A stretch of 64,000 nt of DNA from Phenylobacterium sp. (GTDB lineage Bacteria > Pseudomonadota > Alphaproteobacteria > Caulobacterales > Caulobacteraceae): contig NZ_PNLB01000009.1 of NCBI RefSeq assembly GCF_013822795.1, forward strand, positions 62,001 to 126,000. Reading direction: 5' to 3'. A program made the translations under genes and the position numbers. The notes under the pieces were generated by a model. That model was not told where the DNA came from. It searched no databases and saw only the letters and a list, made by a program, of their open reading frames with translations. This document shows, piece after piece, positions 9,886 through 18,142 of this stretch; the first letter of the stretch is position 1; each line of letters begins with the position of its first letter.

Positions 9886-9900
9886 CAGGCTTGCGGCCTG
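9886..9900 (-). promoter_or_regulatory. Hairpin in the metE leader, possible expression platform
   Basis: CAGGC-TTGCG-GCCTG lies between the riboswitch aptamer and the metE start, next to the 10-bp palindrome GCGTCGACGC (9874-9883). These structures could form part of the switch that blocks transcription or the ribosome site. Mechanism is not settled from sequence alone. Confidence 0.4.
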
Positions 9901-9929
9901 ACCGGACACCCCGCCGGAGGACGTTATCT

Positions 9930-10131
9930 GTCGAGGCAGGTCTCCTGGCTCACGGGTCGTCGCTTCGGTCCGGCCTTCCCAGCGCAGAATGACGCCAGTG
10001 ACACGCAGATGGACTTCGGCTCGCCGCTCACAGTTGCGGGGGCAGCTCCGGCATGGACGCCGCGCCAGGCGCGCCGCCGTCACCGGATTCCCTCTTAGCT
10101 CTGGAACGCGAGCGCCCCAGAGAACCACGAC
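9930..10131 (-). promoter_or_regulatory. Cobalamin (AdoCbl) riboswitch controlling metE
   Basis: Minus-strand leader RNA has all the conserved blocks in order: GAGGGAATCCGGTG (10094-10081), GCCCCCGCAACTGT (10043-10030), a GGGAAGGC block, and the B12 box AGCCAGGAGACCTGCC (9950-9935). GTCGTGG (10131-10125) can pair with CCTCGAC (9936-9930) as the closing P1 stem, with one mismatch. Cobalamin riboswitches typically repress the downstream gene; placement before metE is the expected logic. Confidence 0.95.
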
Positions 10132-10170
10132 CCGTCCATTCAGCGCCGTTCGCGGCTCGCCGTCAAGATG

Positions 10171-10192
10171 GATATAAAGATATCCTTATATC
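10171..10192. promoter_or_regulatory. AT-rich palindrome upstream of the metE leader
   Basis: GATATAAAGAT followed directly by ATCCTTATATC forms a 22-bp dyad with a single mismatched pair. It stands out sharply in GC-rich DNA. It lies 40 bp upstream of the riboswitch aptamer on the minus strand; a TTGACG (10166-10161) starts just after it and could be a -35 with CTGAAT (10143-10138) as -10. The site could therefore be an operator for a methionine-cycle regulator, or serve the divergent hydrolase at 10313. Confidence 0.6.
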
Positions 10193-10312
10193 GTTATGTC
10201 ATGACCGTGGGCGCTTGCCTGCCGACGGGTGTTGCGACAACACTTGCAATTGCAGGGCGTGGGAAATCGCATTGCGAGGCGCGGCGGGGGCGGGCCTGGC
10301 TGGAGAACGGCT

Positions 10313-11380
10313 GTGCTCAATTCTGTATTGTCTGTTTTGCCGGGCCTGTTGGCGGCAGCGGCCCTGGTGCTTGTCCCGGCGGCGGCCAACGCCTGCACCC
10401 GCGCAGTCTACATCGGCGCGAACAACGATGTGATCACCGCCCGGTCTATGGACTGGAAGGTCGATGTCCAGACCAATCTCTACGTCTTCCCACGCGGCAT
10501 GAGCCATGACGGGCAGGCGGGCCCAAATTCGATCAAGTGGACCTCGAAGTACGGCAGCGTGATCGCGACCGGCTACGACATCTCGACCACCGACGGCATG
10601 AACGAGGCGGGGCTCATGGCCAACGTCCTGTGGCTGGTGGAGTCGGAGTATCCGGCGTTCGGCAAGGGCTCGAAGCCGGGCCTGACCATCGCCGCCTGGG
10701 CTCAGTACGTGCTCGACAACTTCGCCACGGTCGCCGAGGCGGTGGCCGCGCTGGAGAAGGAGCCCTTCACCATCGTCACCGACTCCGTCCCGGGCGAGCC
10801 GCGCTTGGCGACCTTGCACCTGTCGATGTCGGACGCCAGCGGCGACAGCGCCATCGTCGAGTACATCGGCGGCAAACAGGTCATCCATCACGGGCGCCAG
10901 TACCAGGTAATGACCAACTCCCCGACCTTCGACGAGCAGCTGGCTCTCAACGCCTACTGGAAGGAGATCGGCGGGACGGTGATGTTGCCTGGGACTAATC
11001 GCTCGGCGGACCGGTTCGCCCGCGCCTCGTTCTATGTGAACGCCATCCCCAAGAGCGAGGATCCGGTCGAGGCGCTGGCCAGCATGTTCGGGGTGATCCG
11101 CAACGCCTCGGTGCCGTTCGGCATCACCACGCCGGACCAACCGAACATCTCCTCGACCCGCTGGCGCACGGTCGCCGACCACAAGCGCAAGCTCTACTTC
11201 TTCGAATCCGCCCTGACGCCGAACACCTTCTGGGTCGACCTCAACAAGCTCGATTTCTCGCGCGAGACCGGCAAGGTGAAGCGCCTCGATCTCGGCAACG
11301 ACCAGCGCAACGTCTATGCCGGCGAGGTCTCCGCCCAGTTCAAGGAGTCCCCGCCGTTCAAGTTCCTGGGTCTGCAGTAA
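10313..11380 (+). CDS. Linear amide C-N hydrolase, choloylglycine hydrolase family (secreted)
   Basis: 355 residues. Starting at GTG 10313 (GGAG 7 bases upstream), residues 1-27 form a Sec signal peptide ending in NA, and C28 becomes the N-terminal nucleophile of an Ntn hydrolase: CTRAVYIGANNDVITARSMDW has the family pattern C-T-R...R-S-M-D. The motif FPRGMSHDG and NEAGLMANVLWL are also typical. Family members cleave amide bonds of bile salts, penicillin V or acyl-homoserine lactones; the substrate here is unknown. It is probably periplasmic. It converges on the beta-barrel gene with a 3-bp gap. Confidence 0.85.
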   Translation: MLNSVLSVLPGLLAAAALVLVPAAANACTRAVYIGANNDVITARSMDWKVDVQTNLYVFPRGMSHDGQAGPNSIKWTSKYGSVIATGYDISTTDGMNEAGLMANVLWLVESEYPAFGKGSKPGLTIAAWAQYVLDNFATVAEAVAALEKEPFTIVTDSVPGEPRLATLHLSMSDASGDSAIVEYIGGKQVIHHGRQYQVMTNSPTFDEQLALNAYWKEIGGTVMLPGTNRSADRFARASFYVNAIPKSEDPVEALASMFGVIRNASVPFGITTPDQPNISSTRWRTVADHKRKLYFFESALTPNTFWVDLNKLDFSRETGKVKRLDLGNDQRNVYAGEVSAQFKESPPFKFLGLQ

Positions 11381-11383
11381 GCC

Positions 11384-12166
11384 CTAGAGGCCCAGGGTCA
11401 GGCCGACGACCGGCCCCTGCTGGGTGACGTCCCAGCGGAAGGTCTGCCCGGTGAAGTCGTCCATCTCGTAGGACTGGTAGAGCACCCGGTAGCCGGCCCG
11501 CAGCACGGCGGGCCGGCTCAGCAGGTGCGTGCGATAGCCGACATAGGCCTGCACGTGAGCGCTTCGCTTGTCGTCGACGTCGAAGCCGCCGACGTCGGCC
11601 TGGCCCGACAGGTTCCAGCGCTCGGTCAGGTCCAGGCTGGACCGCACGCCGACGAACGGCTCGGTCCAGTCGGCCTTTTTCGAGGTCGAGAAGCCCAGCA
11701 CCTCGACGTCGGCCTTCAGCTTGGTCCAGCGCACCCCGACCATCGGCTCGACGACGAAGCGGCGCGGTTCGCCGGTCACCGTATCTCCGCCCTGCGGGGA
11801 GTCGTAGATGCGGTAGAACACCCCGGCCATGGCGTTGGCCTTGGTGATGCCAAGGCCCAGCTGCTGGGACAGCAGTTCCTGCTCCTGGCTGCTCTTCACG
11901 TACTGACCGTCGAGATATAGCCCCCAGCGGCCGCGCATGATCTCGACCTCTGCCAGGGCGGCGAGGTCGAGATTCTCCATGGCCTCTGAAAACGGCACGT
12001 CGACATGGGTGCGCAGGCCGGCGAGCTCCGCCTTGCCGTCGAGCGAGCTGGCCCAGATGTATGGGCTGACTGTGACGCTCCAGTCGTCCTCGGCCTGTGC
12101 CGACGTCGCCGCCGCTGCGGTGAGCAGGGAAAGGGCGCCCGCGCCCACGGCTGTCAGTCGCATCAT
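11384..12166 (-). CDS. Putative outer-membrane beta-barrel protein
   Basis: 260 residues with a signal peptide (cut after SAQA, Ala25) and then alternating aromatic/polar strands typical of small barrels: WSVTVSPYIWASSLDG, WGLYLDGQYV, FVVEPMVGVRWTKL, ADVGGFDVDD, VQAYVGYRTHLL, RAGYRVLYQSY, GPVVGLTLGL. No named family is certain. Its start lies 77 bp after the phoD stop on the same strand, so the two may be cotranscribed. ATG 12166 or 12163 both work; the longer upstream frame overlaps phoD and is unlikely. Confidence 0.65.
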   Translation of the reverse strand: MMRLTAVGAGALSLLTAAAATSAQAEDDWSVTVSPYIWASSLDGKAELAGLRTHVDVPFSEAMENLDLAALAEVEIMRGRWGLYLDGQYVKSSQEQELLSQQLGLGITKANAMAGVFYRIYDSPQGGDTVTGEPRRFVVEPMVGVRWTKLKADVEVLGFSTSKKADWTEPFVGVRSSLDLTERWNLSGQADVGGFDVDDKRSAHVQAYVGYRTHLLSRPAVLRAGYRVLYQSYEMDDFTGQTFRWDVTQQGPVVGLTLGL

Positions 12167-12243
12167 CTCAGCTGTCCCGCCCCATGCCCCGGTGGATGGG
12201 GCGCTAGCGACGAACGTTCCGGCCGCGCTTGTCGTTCCCGCCG

Positions 12244-13851
12244 TTACATCTCCTGGTCGAACCGCCAAGGTTCCCCGGCGACGGCCGTGGCCCGACGGGC
12301 GAGTTGGGTGGTCGGATCGGATCCGCGTGGGTCGACCACCGAGATGAACTCTGCGTCCACAGTCTCGCGGGTCAGGCGCAGGGCGATGAATCCTATCGAC
12401 CGGTGGTCGCACCAGGCGATGTCGCGGTTGTTCGCCGCCAGCCGCTCGCCCAGCGGCGCCTCGGTCATGGCCAGCACCGCGCCCAGCGACGGGCCGGTGA
12501 TCGTCGTCGCGGCGACTTCCAGCGCGACCTGGCCCTGGGCGTCGTGCAGTTCGTTGGCGAAGGCCATGTGGCTGTCGCCCGACAGCACCACCGTGTTGGC
12601 CCTGGCCTTGCGTAGGATGTCGTAGACCCGCTGGCGCTCGGCGCCATAGCCGCTCCAGGCGTCGAGGTTCAGCAGCGGGATCTGCAGCCGCGTCATCTCG
12701 AAGAAGCCCTTGAGCTGGCCGCTGGCCGGGGCGAAGTCCGACATGTCCGGATAGTCGTAGTCGCCCATGATGGTGGCGCTGCCCAGCAGCACCCAGGGAC
12801 GGCCGGCGGCGACCGACCCCTCGACCTCCCGCGCCAGCCAGTTGAGTTGCTGCGCGCCTAGCATCTCGCGCTCCGGCGCGGCGATCTTGCGGCGGAAGCC
12901 GTCGATGTCAGGAACCTTTGCTCCGTCCGGTCCGGTGGTGAAGTCCAGATCGCGCTGGACGTTGAGCTGCTGGTCGCGCGCCTTCAGCCGGGTTTCGGGA
13001 ACGATCAGGGTGGCCAGGTCGCCGAACGCCGCCGCCCGCTGGATCGCGTAGGGATCGTTCGGCTCTGGGTCACGGATCGGCATCCACTCGTAGTAGGCGC
13101 GCACCGCCGCGGCTTTACGGATCTCCCAGTCGCCCTGGCGCTCGGCCGCGTGGCCCTGGGCGCCGCCGGTCCAGTCGTCGTTGGCGATCTCGTGGTCGTC
13201 CCAGGTGCAGATCCACGGCGCGCGGGCATGGGCGGCCTGCAGGTCGGCGTCGGTCCGCGCCTGGGCGAAGCGGCGGCGATAGTCGCTGAGCGTCAGGGTG
13301 TCGTGCGGCGGATCGGCCGGGCGCAGCGTCGCCATGCCCGGATAGTTCGACGCTCCGTACTCGTAGATGTAGTCGCCGACGAACAGCACCGCGTCGAGTT
13401 GCGGCCGCTCGGCGATGGCGCGGTAACCGTGAAAACGTCCCATCGTGTACATGGCGCAGCAGGCGACCACGAGGTTCAGCTCGTCGAGCGGAGCGCTGGC
13501 CAATGTCCGCGTGCGCCCGACCGGCGAGACGGCTCCCGCGGCCTCGAAGCGGTACCAGTAGTCGGTTCCGGGCGTCAGACCAGTCGGCTCGACCTTGACC
13601 GTGAAGTCGCGCTCGGCCCGGGCCGTGAACTCGCCCTGGGCGACGACGTCGCGCATCTGCGGGTCGCGCGCCAGCCGCCAGCGGCCGGCGGCTTCGCCGA
13701 CGCCGGTCAGGCGCGTCCACAACAGCACGCTGGCGGCGGTCGGCTCGCCGCTGGCCACGCCGTGCTGGAAGGGGGAGGGCGCAGCCCTGGCCGATCCTGC
13801 GGCGCCTAGCGCCAGTCCGGTTCCGATCAGCGCTCGGCGGTCAAGGGCCAT
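12244..13851 (-). CDS. phoD: PhoD family alkaline phosphatase/phosphodiesterase (secreted)
   Basis: 535 residues. The N-terminus LDRRALIGTGLALGAAGSARA has a twin-Arg-like motif, as PhoD enzymes are commonly Tat-exported. A PhoD N-terminal beta domain (about 28-120) is followed by a metallophosphatase core with VGDYIYEYG, TWDDHEIANDDW and LSGDSHMAF, the metal-binding motifs of the Fe/Ca PhoD family. These enzymes release phosphate from phosphomono- and diesters in the periplasm. It lies downstream of a TonB-dependent receptor on the same strand but behind strong hairpins. Confidence 0.9.
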   Translation of the reverse strand: MALDRRALIGTGLALGAAGSARAAPSPFQHGVASGEPTAASVLLWTRLTGVGEAAGRWRLARDPQMRDVVAQGEFTARAERDFTVKVEPTGLTPGTDYWYRFEAAGAVSPVGRTRTLASAPLDELNLVVACCAMYTMGRFHGYRAIAERPQLDAVLFVGDYIYEYGASNYPGMATLRPADPPHDTLTLSDYRRRFAQARTDADLQAAHARAPWICTWDDHEIANDDWTGGAQGHAAERQGDWEIRKAAAVRAYYEWMPIRDPEPNDPYAIQRAAAFGDLATLIVPETRLKARDQQLNVQRDLDFTTGPDGAKVPDIDGFRRKIAAPEREMLGAQQLNWLAREVEGSVAAGRPWVLLGSATIMGDYDYPDMSDFAPASGQLKGFFEMTRLQIPLLNLDAWSGYGAERQRVYDILRKARANTVVLSGDSHMAFANELHDAQGQVALEVAATTITGPSLGAVLAMTEAPLGERLAANNRDIAWCDHRSIGFIALRLTRETVDAEFISVVDPRGSDPTTQLARRATAVAGEPWRFDQEM

Positions 13852-13873
13852 GCGTGCTCTCCAGATGCAAAGA

Positions 13874-13935
13874 GGCCCGCCGGACGCGTCCTGTCCGGCG
13901 GGCCAGTGCTGGGGCCCGAATGGGGCGCGGGCCCC
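13874..13935 (-). terminator. Two strong hairpins after the TonB receptor gene
   Basis: GGCCCGCCGGAC (13874-13885) pairs perfectly with GTCCGGCGGGCC (13893-13904); a second stem is GGGGCCCG (13911-13918) with CGGGCCCC (13928-13935). Both follow the stop of the minus-strand receptor, and the transcript continues with CTCTTT after the first-named stem. This is a likely intrinsic terminator or attenuator before phoD. Confidence 0.75.
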
Positions 13936-13942
13936 GGGGGGA

Positions 13943-16177
13943 TCAGTAGCGCCAGGTCATTCGCACGCCGTAGGTGCGCGGCGGGTGCGGGCTGGCGGTG
14001 GCCGCCGAGATGAAGGCGTTGCGCGTTTCTTCGAAGTAGCTGTCGAGGGCGTTGTTCACCCACAGACCGATTGAGTAGTTCCCGTCGATCGGGCGCGCGG
14101 TCAGGTTGGCGTTGACCAGCCAGTAGTCGCCGATGACCGAGTTCGACGTCGTGCTGAACAGCGAGCTTCGGTAGTTGTAGTTGGTCTCGGCCTCGAACTG
14201 CCACGGGCCGACGTCCATCACGTAGCTGATCGCGCCCTTGTAGTCGGCCCGCGGGAAGGGCAGGCGCTCGCCCGAGCGGTCGCTGTAGACGATGGTGTTG
14301 TACTGGCCGGTGACCGGGTCGCGCGCGGCTTCCGTCGCCGCTGAATTCACGAAGTAGAACTCGTCGTACTCGCCGTACTTGTAGCCCAGCGACTGGTTGA
14401 TGGTCAGGCGCTCGGTCGGCCGCCAGGTCAGCTCCAGCTCGCCGCCCCAGATGTGCGACTTCGGGATGTTGATCATCCGCCCGACCCGGCCGGTCTGGGT
14501 GTAGAGGATCCCCTGCAGCTGCTGGTCGCGGTAGTCGTAGTAGAAGGCCGACAGGTTGACGCGCAGCTTGCGGTCGAAGAACTCCGACTTCACCCCGGCC
14601 TCATAGGCATAGAGCGTCTCGGGGGTGAACGGCTCGAGCTGCTGGGGCAGGCCGCTGTTGTAGGTGGTGAAGCCGCCCGACTTCACGCCGCGGGCGGCGC
14701 TGGCGAACAGCAGGATGTCGTCGCTGGCCTTGTATTCGAGGCCGACCTTGCCGGACCACTCGCCCATCGACTGCTCGGCGTCGGTCGAGGCCAGGCGGTT
14801 GGGGACCGGGGCCAGGACCTGGGTCAGGAAGTCCTTCAGCTCGCGGGTCTCGTCCTCGTAGCGCAGCCCCGCCGAGACGGTCAGGCGCTCGGTCAGGTCA
14901 TAGTCGATATTGCCGAACACGCCGGTGGTCTGAACGTCCTGCTTGTAGCTGGTGCTCATCCAGTTGCGCAGGGTCGAGGCTTCCGAGAAGTCCGAGTAGA
15001 AGCCGCCGTCCACGGTCTCGGTGGAGTGGTAGAGGCCGGCCAGCCAGCGGAAGCGGCCCTCGGCCGGCGAGACCAGCCGCACTTCCTGCGATAGGGTCTC
15101 GATATCGTTGAAGAAGAAGGTGCCGGCCTCGTTCGAGGCGGTGGCGTCCCAATCGTTGAACTCTCGCCGCTCCAGGGTCTCGTAGGCGGCCACGGCGGTC
15201 AGGGCGGCCCAACCGAAGTCGTGGCGCAGGCGGACGTTGGCGCCCCAGCCTTCGTTGTCGCGGAACGGCTTGGCGTTGGGCGACACCCCGATCAGGTTGG
15301 CGAAGTAAGGGCTGATGCCCCAGCCGGTGATGCGGCGCTCGGTGTCAATCGGATAGAGCCGGCCGATCGGCGCGTAGTTGTGCGACTGGAACGGGCGCGT
15401 AACCAGGCGCAGGCCCAGGCCGTCCGACTGGTCGCGGTTGTAGCGCAGCGAGCCGTCGATCTGGGTGGCGTCGGTCGGCTGCCAGTCGAGGCGCAGGCGG
15501 ACCGCCCAGCGATCCTTGTCGCCCAACTCTTCCAGCGTGTCGCGGTGGTACTGCCAGGCGCCGCCCTGGTCGACGGTGGCGGCCAGGCGCGCCGACAGCG
15601 TGTCGGTCAGCGGGCCGGAGACGAAGCCGTCGGCGTGGAAGGCGTTGTAGCGGCCGTAGGACGCGTTGATCCCGGCGTCGAACTGCTTGGTCGGGGCGTT
15701 GGTGATCACGCTGACCGCGCCGCCGGTGGTGTTGCGGCCATAGAGGATGCCCTGCGGCCCGCGCAGCACCTCGATGCGCGCGACGTCGAACAGCGCGCCC
15801 TGGGTCATAGACCCGTAGGGATAGGCGACCTCGTCGATATAGACCCCGACGGTCGAGGTGTTGTTGGCCGCATAGTCGGTCATGCCGACGCCGCGAATGC
15901 GGAACTGCGGCTGGCCGCCGCCCAGCTGGCTGGTGACCTCCAGGTTCGGCACGCTGTTTTCGAGGTCGTTGACCGTCTCGATGTTGCGGCGTTCGAGCTC
16001 GTCGCCGCTGATCACGGTGAGCGCGGTGGCCACCTTCTGCTCGGACTCCGCACGCCGCCGGGCGGTGACGATCAGCTCGTCGAGCTGCGCCGCGTCATCG
16101 GCGACGGCTGGCATGGCGGCCGCGCTGGCGCCAGCCAGCAGAACAGCGGCGAGCGCCGCTTTGGACTTGATTTTCAT
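13943..16177 (-). CDS. TonB-dependent outer-membrane receptor
   Basis: 744 residues. A signal peptide (MKIKSKAALAAVLLAGASAAAMPAVA) is followed by LDELIVTARRR, a TonB-box-like segment, a plug domain (VISGDELERRNIETVNDLENSVPNLEV; GVYIDEVAYPYG; RIEVLRGPQGILYGRNTTGGAVSVIT) and a 22-strand barrel ending in aromatic MTWRY. The NNTSTVGVYIDEV plug type is common in receptors of Sphingomonads and Caulobacteraceae for aromatic or organic substrates. It is downstream of a two-module TetR regulator and a perfect inverted repeat, which suggests substrate-induced control. Substrate unknown. Confidence 0.92.
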   Translation of the reverse strand: MKIKSKAALAAVLLAGASAAAMPAVADDAAQLDELIVTARRRAESEQKVATALTVISGDELERRNIETVNDLENSVPNLEVTSQLGGGQPQFRIRGVGMTDYAANNTSTVGVYIDEVAYPYGSMTQGALFDVARIEVLRGPQGILYGRNTTGGAVSVITNAPTKQFDAGINASYGRYNAFHADGFVSGPLTDTLSARLAATVDQGGAWQYHRDTLEELGDKDRWAVRLRLDWQPTDATQIDGSLRYNRDQSDGLGLRLVTRPFQSHNYAPIGRLYPIDTERRITGWGISPYFANLIGVSPNAKPFRDNEGWGANVRLRHDFGWAALTAVAAYETLERREFNDWDATASNEAGTFFFNDIETLSQEVRLVSPAEGRFRWLAGLYHSTETVDGGFYSDFSEASTLRNWMSTSYKQDVQTTGVFGNIDYDLTERLTVSAGLRYEDETRELKDFLTQVLAPVPNRLASTDAEQSMGEWSGKVGLEYKASDDILLFASAARGVKSGGFTTYNSGLPQQLEPFTPETLYAYEAGVKSEFFDRKLRVNLSAFYYDYRDQQLQGILYTQTGRVGRMINIPKSHIWGGELELTWRPTERLTINQSLGYKYGEYDEFYFVNSAATEAARDPVTGQYNTIVYSDRSGERLPFPRADYKGAISYVMDVGPWQFEAETNYNYRSSLFSTTSNSVIGDYWLVNANLTARPIDGNYSIGLWVNNALDSYFEETRNAFISAATASPHPPRTYGVRMTWRY

Positions 16178-16278
16178 GGATATCCCCGCCCCGAACTGGG
16201 TCACGCGAAAAAGCAGTCGTTCGATGCGGGTGGGCTATAGTGTCGGCTTGCGATGCTTTGATGACGCGCAGCGTTACG

Positions 16279-16301
16279 CGAACAAGAAAAACGCTTGTTC
16301 G
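16279..16301. promoter_or_regulatory. Perfect inverted repeat upstream of the TonB receptor, candidate TetR operator
   Basis: CGAACAAG and CTTGTTCG are perfect 8-bp arms around the 7-bp spacer AAAAACG. The site is 100 bp before the receptor ATG and 4 bp after the stop of the TetR-type regulator gene. It is a good operator candidate; a weak terminator for the regulator gene is the alternative, but no U-tract follows. Confidence 0.55.
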
Positions 16302-16305
16302 GTCT

Positions 16306-17583
16306 TCAGGCGCGGGGCGCGATGGCCAGGGCCGCGGCCTGCAGCTGAGCGTGAGGGGCTTCGGTCGGGGGCGGCTCAATCGCGTTCAGCAGCGCCCGTC
16401 CCTTGATCCAGATGGCGAAATGCGCGGCGCTCATCCGCGTCAGCGCGAACTGCGGCGGCCAGATCGCCTCGCGCCGCGCGTAGGTGCCGCCGCCCTCGGG
16501 GCCGCGCAGCAATGCGGCAAGATCCTGAAAGGCCGGATCGCGCCGCGCCAACAGGCAGATCTGGGCGATCAGCCGAGCGTATTTCACATAGAAGCCCGCC
16601 GCGGCGGGGGCGCCTGGCGGGGCGGGCTCCAGCGTGGCCGCCATGAGTTCGGACCATGCCGTCAGGTCCGCGGGCCGGCGGTGGTCGAGCGGCCGACGCC
16701 AGTCGAGATAAGCTGGGATCTCGCGGAACACGCTGTGCCAGATCGCTTGGGCCAGGAAGCTGCGCATGTCGCCGAAGTGGTAGAGCACGGTCGAGGTGGA
16801 GGCCTTCGCGTGCTGGGTGACCGAGCGGTTGGTCACCGCCCCGACGCCGCCGTCCATGATCAGGTCAGCGGCGATGTCGAGCAGCCGCAGCTTCATCGAT
16901 CCGGCTTCCAGGCCCGGTGGCTGCGGCGGGACTAGGCCCGCCTCGATCCAGTCGAGCACCGGGGTCGCCGGCGGCGGCGCATCCAGCGCGCGGGCCATCA
17001 GGCCATCCAACGTTTCGCCCAGCAGCAGGTCGTACTCGGCTCGGCCGATCAGGGCGCTGGCGTAGAGCCCCTCCATGACCAAGCAGGGCGCCAGCACCGG
17101 CGCGAGCCGCGCGAAGGCCGGCGCGCGGTCGAGCAGCTGCGCCCAGGTCCGCTCCTGCAGCTGCGCCCAGGCCCGCAGCTGCGGGCCTGCCGCGAGGCAG
17201 GCCTCCCGGTCGGTCAGATACTCCTCCCACACGCGCACGAAGCGCGCCTGCGGCCCGGCCCGACGGGTGATGTAGCCGACCGCCAGGGCGCGCAGGGTCG
17301 TGCGGTCGAGCGGCGCGCCGTCCGTCTGCGCCAGGAAACGAACATGGAACGCCGCGTCGGCCTCCAGGCCGGCCTCGGCGACGGCGGCCAGCAGGCCGGC
17401 CTTGGTCTGGAACAGGTTGACGATGACCGTCGTGCTCTTGCCGATCGCCTGGGCGAGGTCTCGGATCGACAGCGCGGCCAATCCCTGATCGGCGATGATC
17501 CCCATGGCCGCCGCGATGGCCTGGACGCGCAGCGCGTCCCGTCCGTCGCCGCCTTCGGGCCGAATGTCCGCCGCGTCCGCCAT
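16306..17583 (-). CDS. Transcriptional regulator with two tandem TetR modules
   Basis: 425 residues, twice the normal TetR length. The first HTH is about residues 18-62 (IADQGLAALSIRDLAQAIGKSTTVIVNLFQTKAGLLAAV) followed by its own ligand-type domain to about 205; the second HTH is about 230-276 (MDGGVGAVTNRSVTQHAKASTSTVLYHF) followed by another all-helical domain. The two halves are clearly divergent, so the fusion is not a recent duplication. One chain could act as a pseudo-dimer. It probably controls the adjacent TonB receptor on the same strand. No internal stop or frameshift is seen. Confidence 0.82.
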   Translation of the reverse strand: MADAADIRPEGGDGRDALRVQAIAAAMGIIADQGLAALSIRDLAQAIGKSTTVIVNLFQTKAGLLAAVAEAGLEADAAFHVRFLAQTDGAPLDRTTLRALAVGYITRRAGPQARFVRVWEEYLTDREACLAAGPQLRAWAQLQERTWAQLLDRAPAFARLAPVLAPCLVMEGLYASALIGRAEYDLLLGETLDGLMARALDAPPPATPVLDWIEAGLVPPQPPGLEAGSMKLRLLDIAADLIMDGGVGAVTNRSVTQHAKASTSTVLYHFGDMRSFLAQAIWHSVFREIPAYLDWRRPLDHRRPADLTAWSELMAATLEPAPPGAPAAAGFYVKYARLIAQICLLARRDPAFQDLAALLRGPEGGGTYARREAIWPPQFALTRMSAAHFAIWIKGRALLNAIEPPPTEAPHAQLQAAALAIAPRA

Positions 17584-17698
17584 CGGGCCCCTTGATGGCC
17601 TGGGCGGGCTCCGCCGTCGAGAGGCGACGAAATGCGCCGTTCAGCGTTCTCGTCAGCGCGCGGCCATCGCCGGCCGCCCCCTCCGAGGAGACGCCCCC

Positions 17699-18142
17699 AT
17701 GAAGATCGTCACCAGTCTCAGCTTTCAGGGCCAATGCCGGGCCGCCTTTGACTTCTACGCCAAGGTCCTGGGCGGCAAGGTCACCGCCGCCTTTCCCTAC
17801 GGCGACGGGCCGCCCGACATGCCGATGGATCCCAAGTACAAGGACTGGCTGATGCACTGCTGGCTGGAGGCCGGCGACCAGGCGCTGATGGGCGCCGACA
17901 TGGCTCCAGAGTTCGCGCCGAACATCGACAAGCCCAAGAACGGCTTCGACGTCACCTTCCACAGCGAGGATGCGGCCGAGGCGCGCCGGGTGTTCGACGC
18001 CCTGTCGGCTGGCGGCAAGGTGACCATGCCGTTCGACGCGACCTTCTGGTCTCCAGGCTACGGCGCTCTGACCGACCAGTTCGGCATCCCGTGGATGGTC
18101 AACACCATTCCCGGCCCCGACTGGAAGCCCGCCGGCGCCTAG
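17699..18142 (+). CDS. VOC family (PhnB/glyoxalase-like) protein
   Basis: 147 residues of the PhnB/3-demethylubiquinone-9 methyltransferase-like VOC group: FQGQCRAAFDFYAKVLGGKV, HCWLEAGDQALMGAD, DVTFHSEDAAEARRVFDAL and the end motif GYGALTDQFGIPWMVN. These small proteins form dimers with paired beta-alpha-beta-beta-beta units; most have no known reaction. GAGGAG sits 8 bases before the ATG. It is divergent from the two-module TetR gene (115 bp) and converges with yjbQ, sharing CTAG at the stops. Confidence 0.87.
   Translation: MKIVTSLSFQGQCRAAFDFYAKVLGGKVTAAFPYGDGPPDMPMDPKYKDWLMHCWLEAGDQALMGADMAPEFAPNIDKPKNGFDVTFHSEDAAEARRVFDALSAGGKVTMPFDATFWSPGYGALTDQFGIPWMVNTIPGPDWKPAGA

Noticed and set aside
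10313..11380. Naming the amide hydrolase as penicillin V acylase or quorum-quenching acylase
   Set aside because: The catalytic Cys and family motifs are clear, but substrate cannot be told from sequence in this family.
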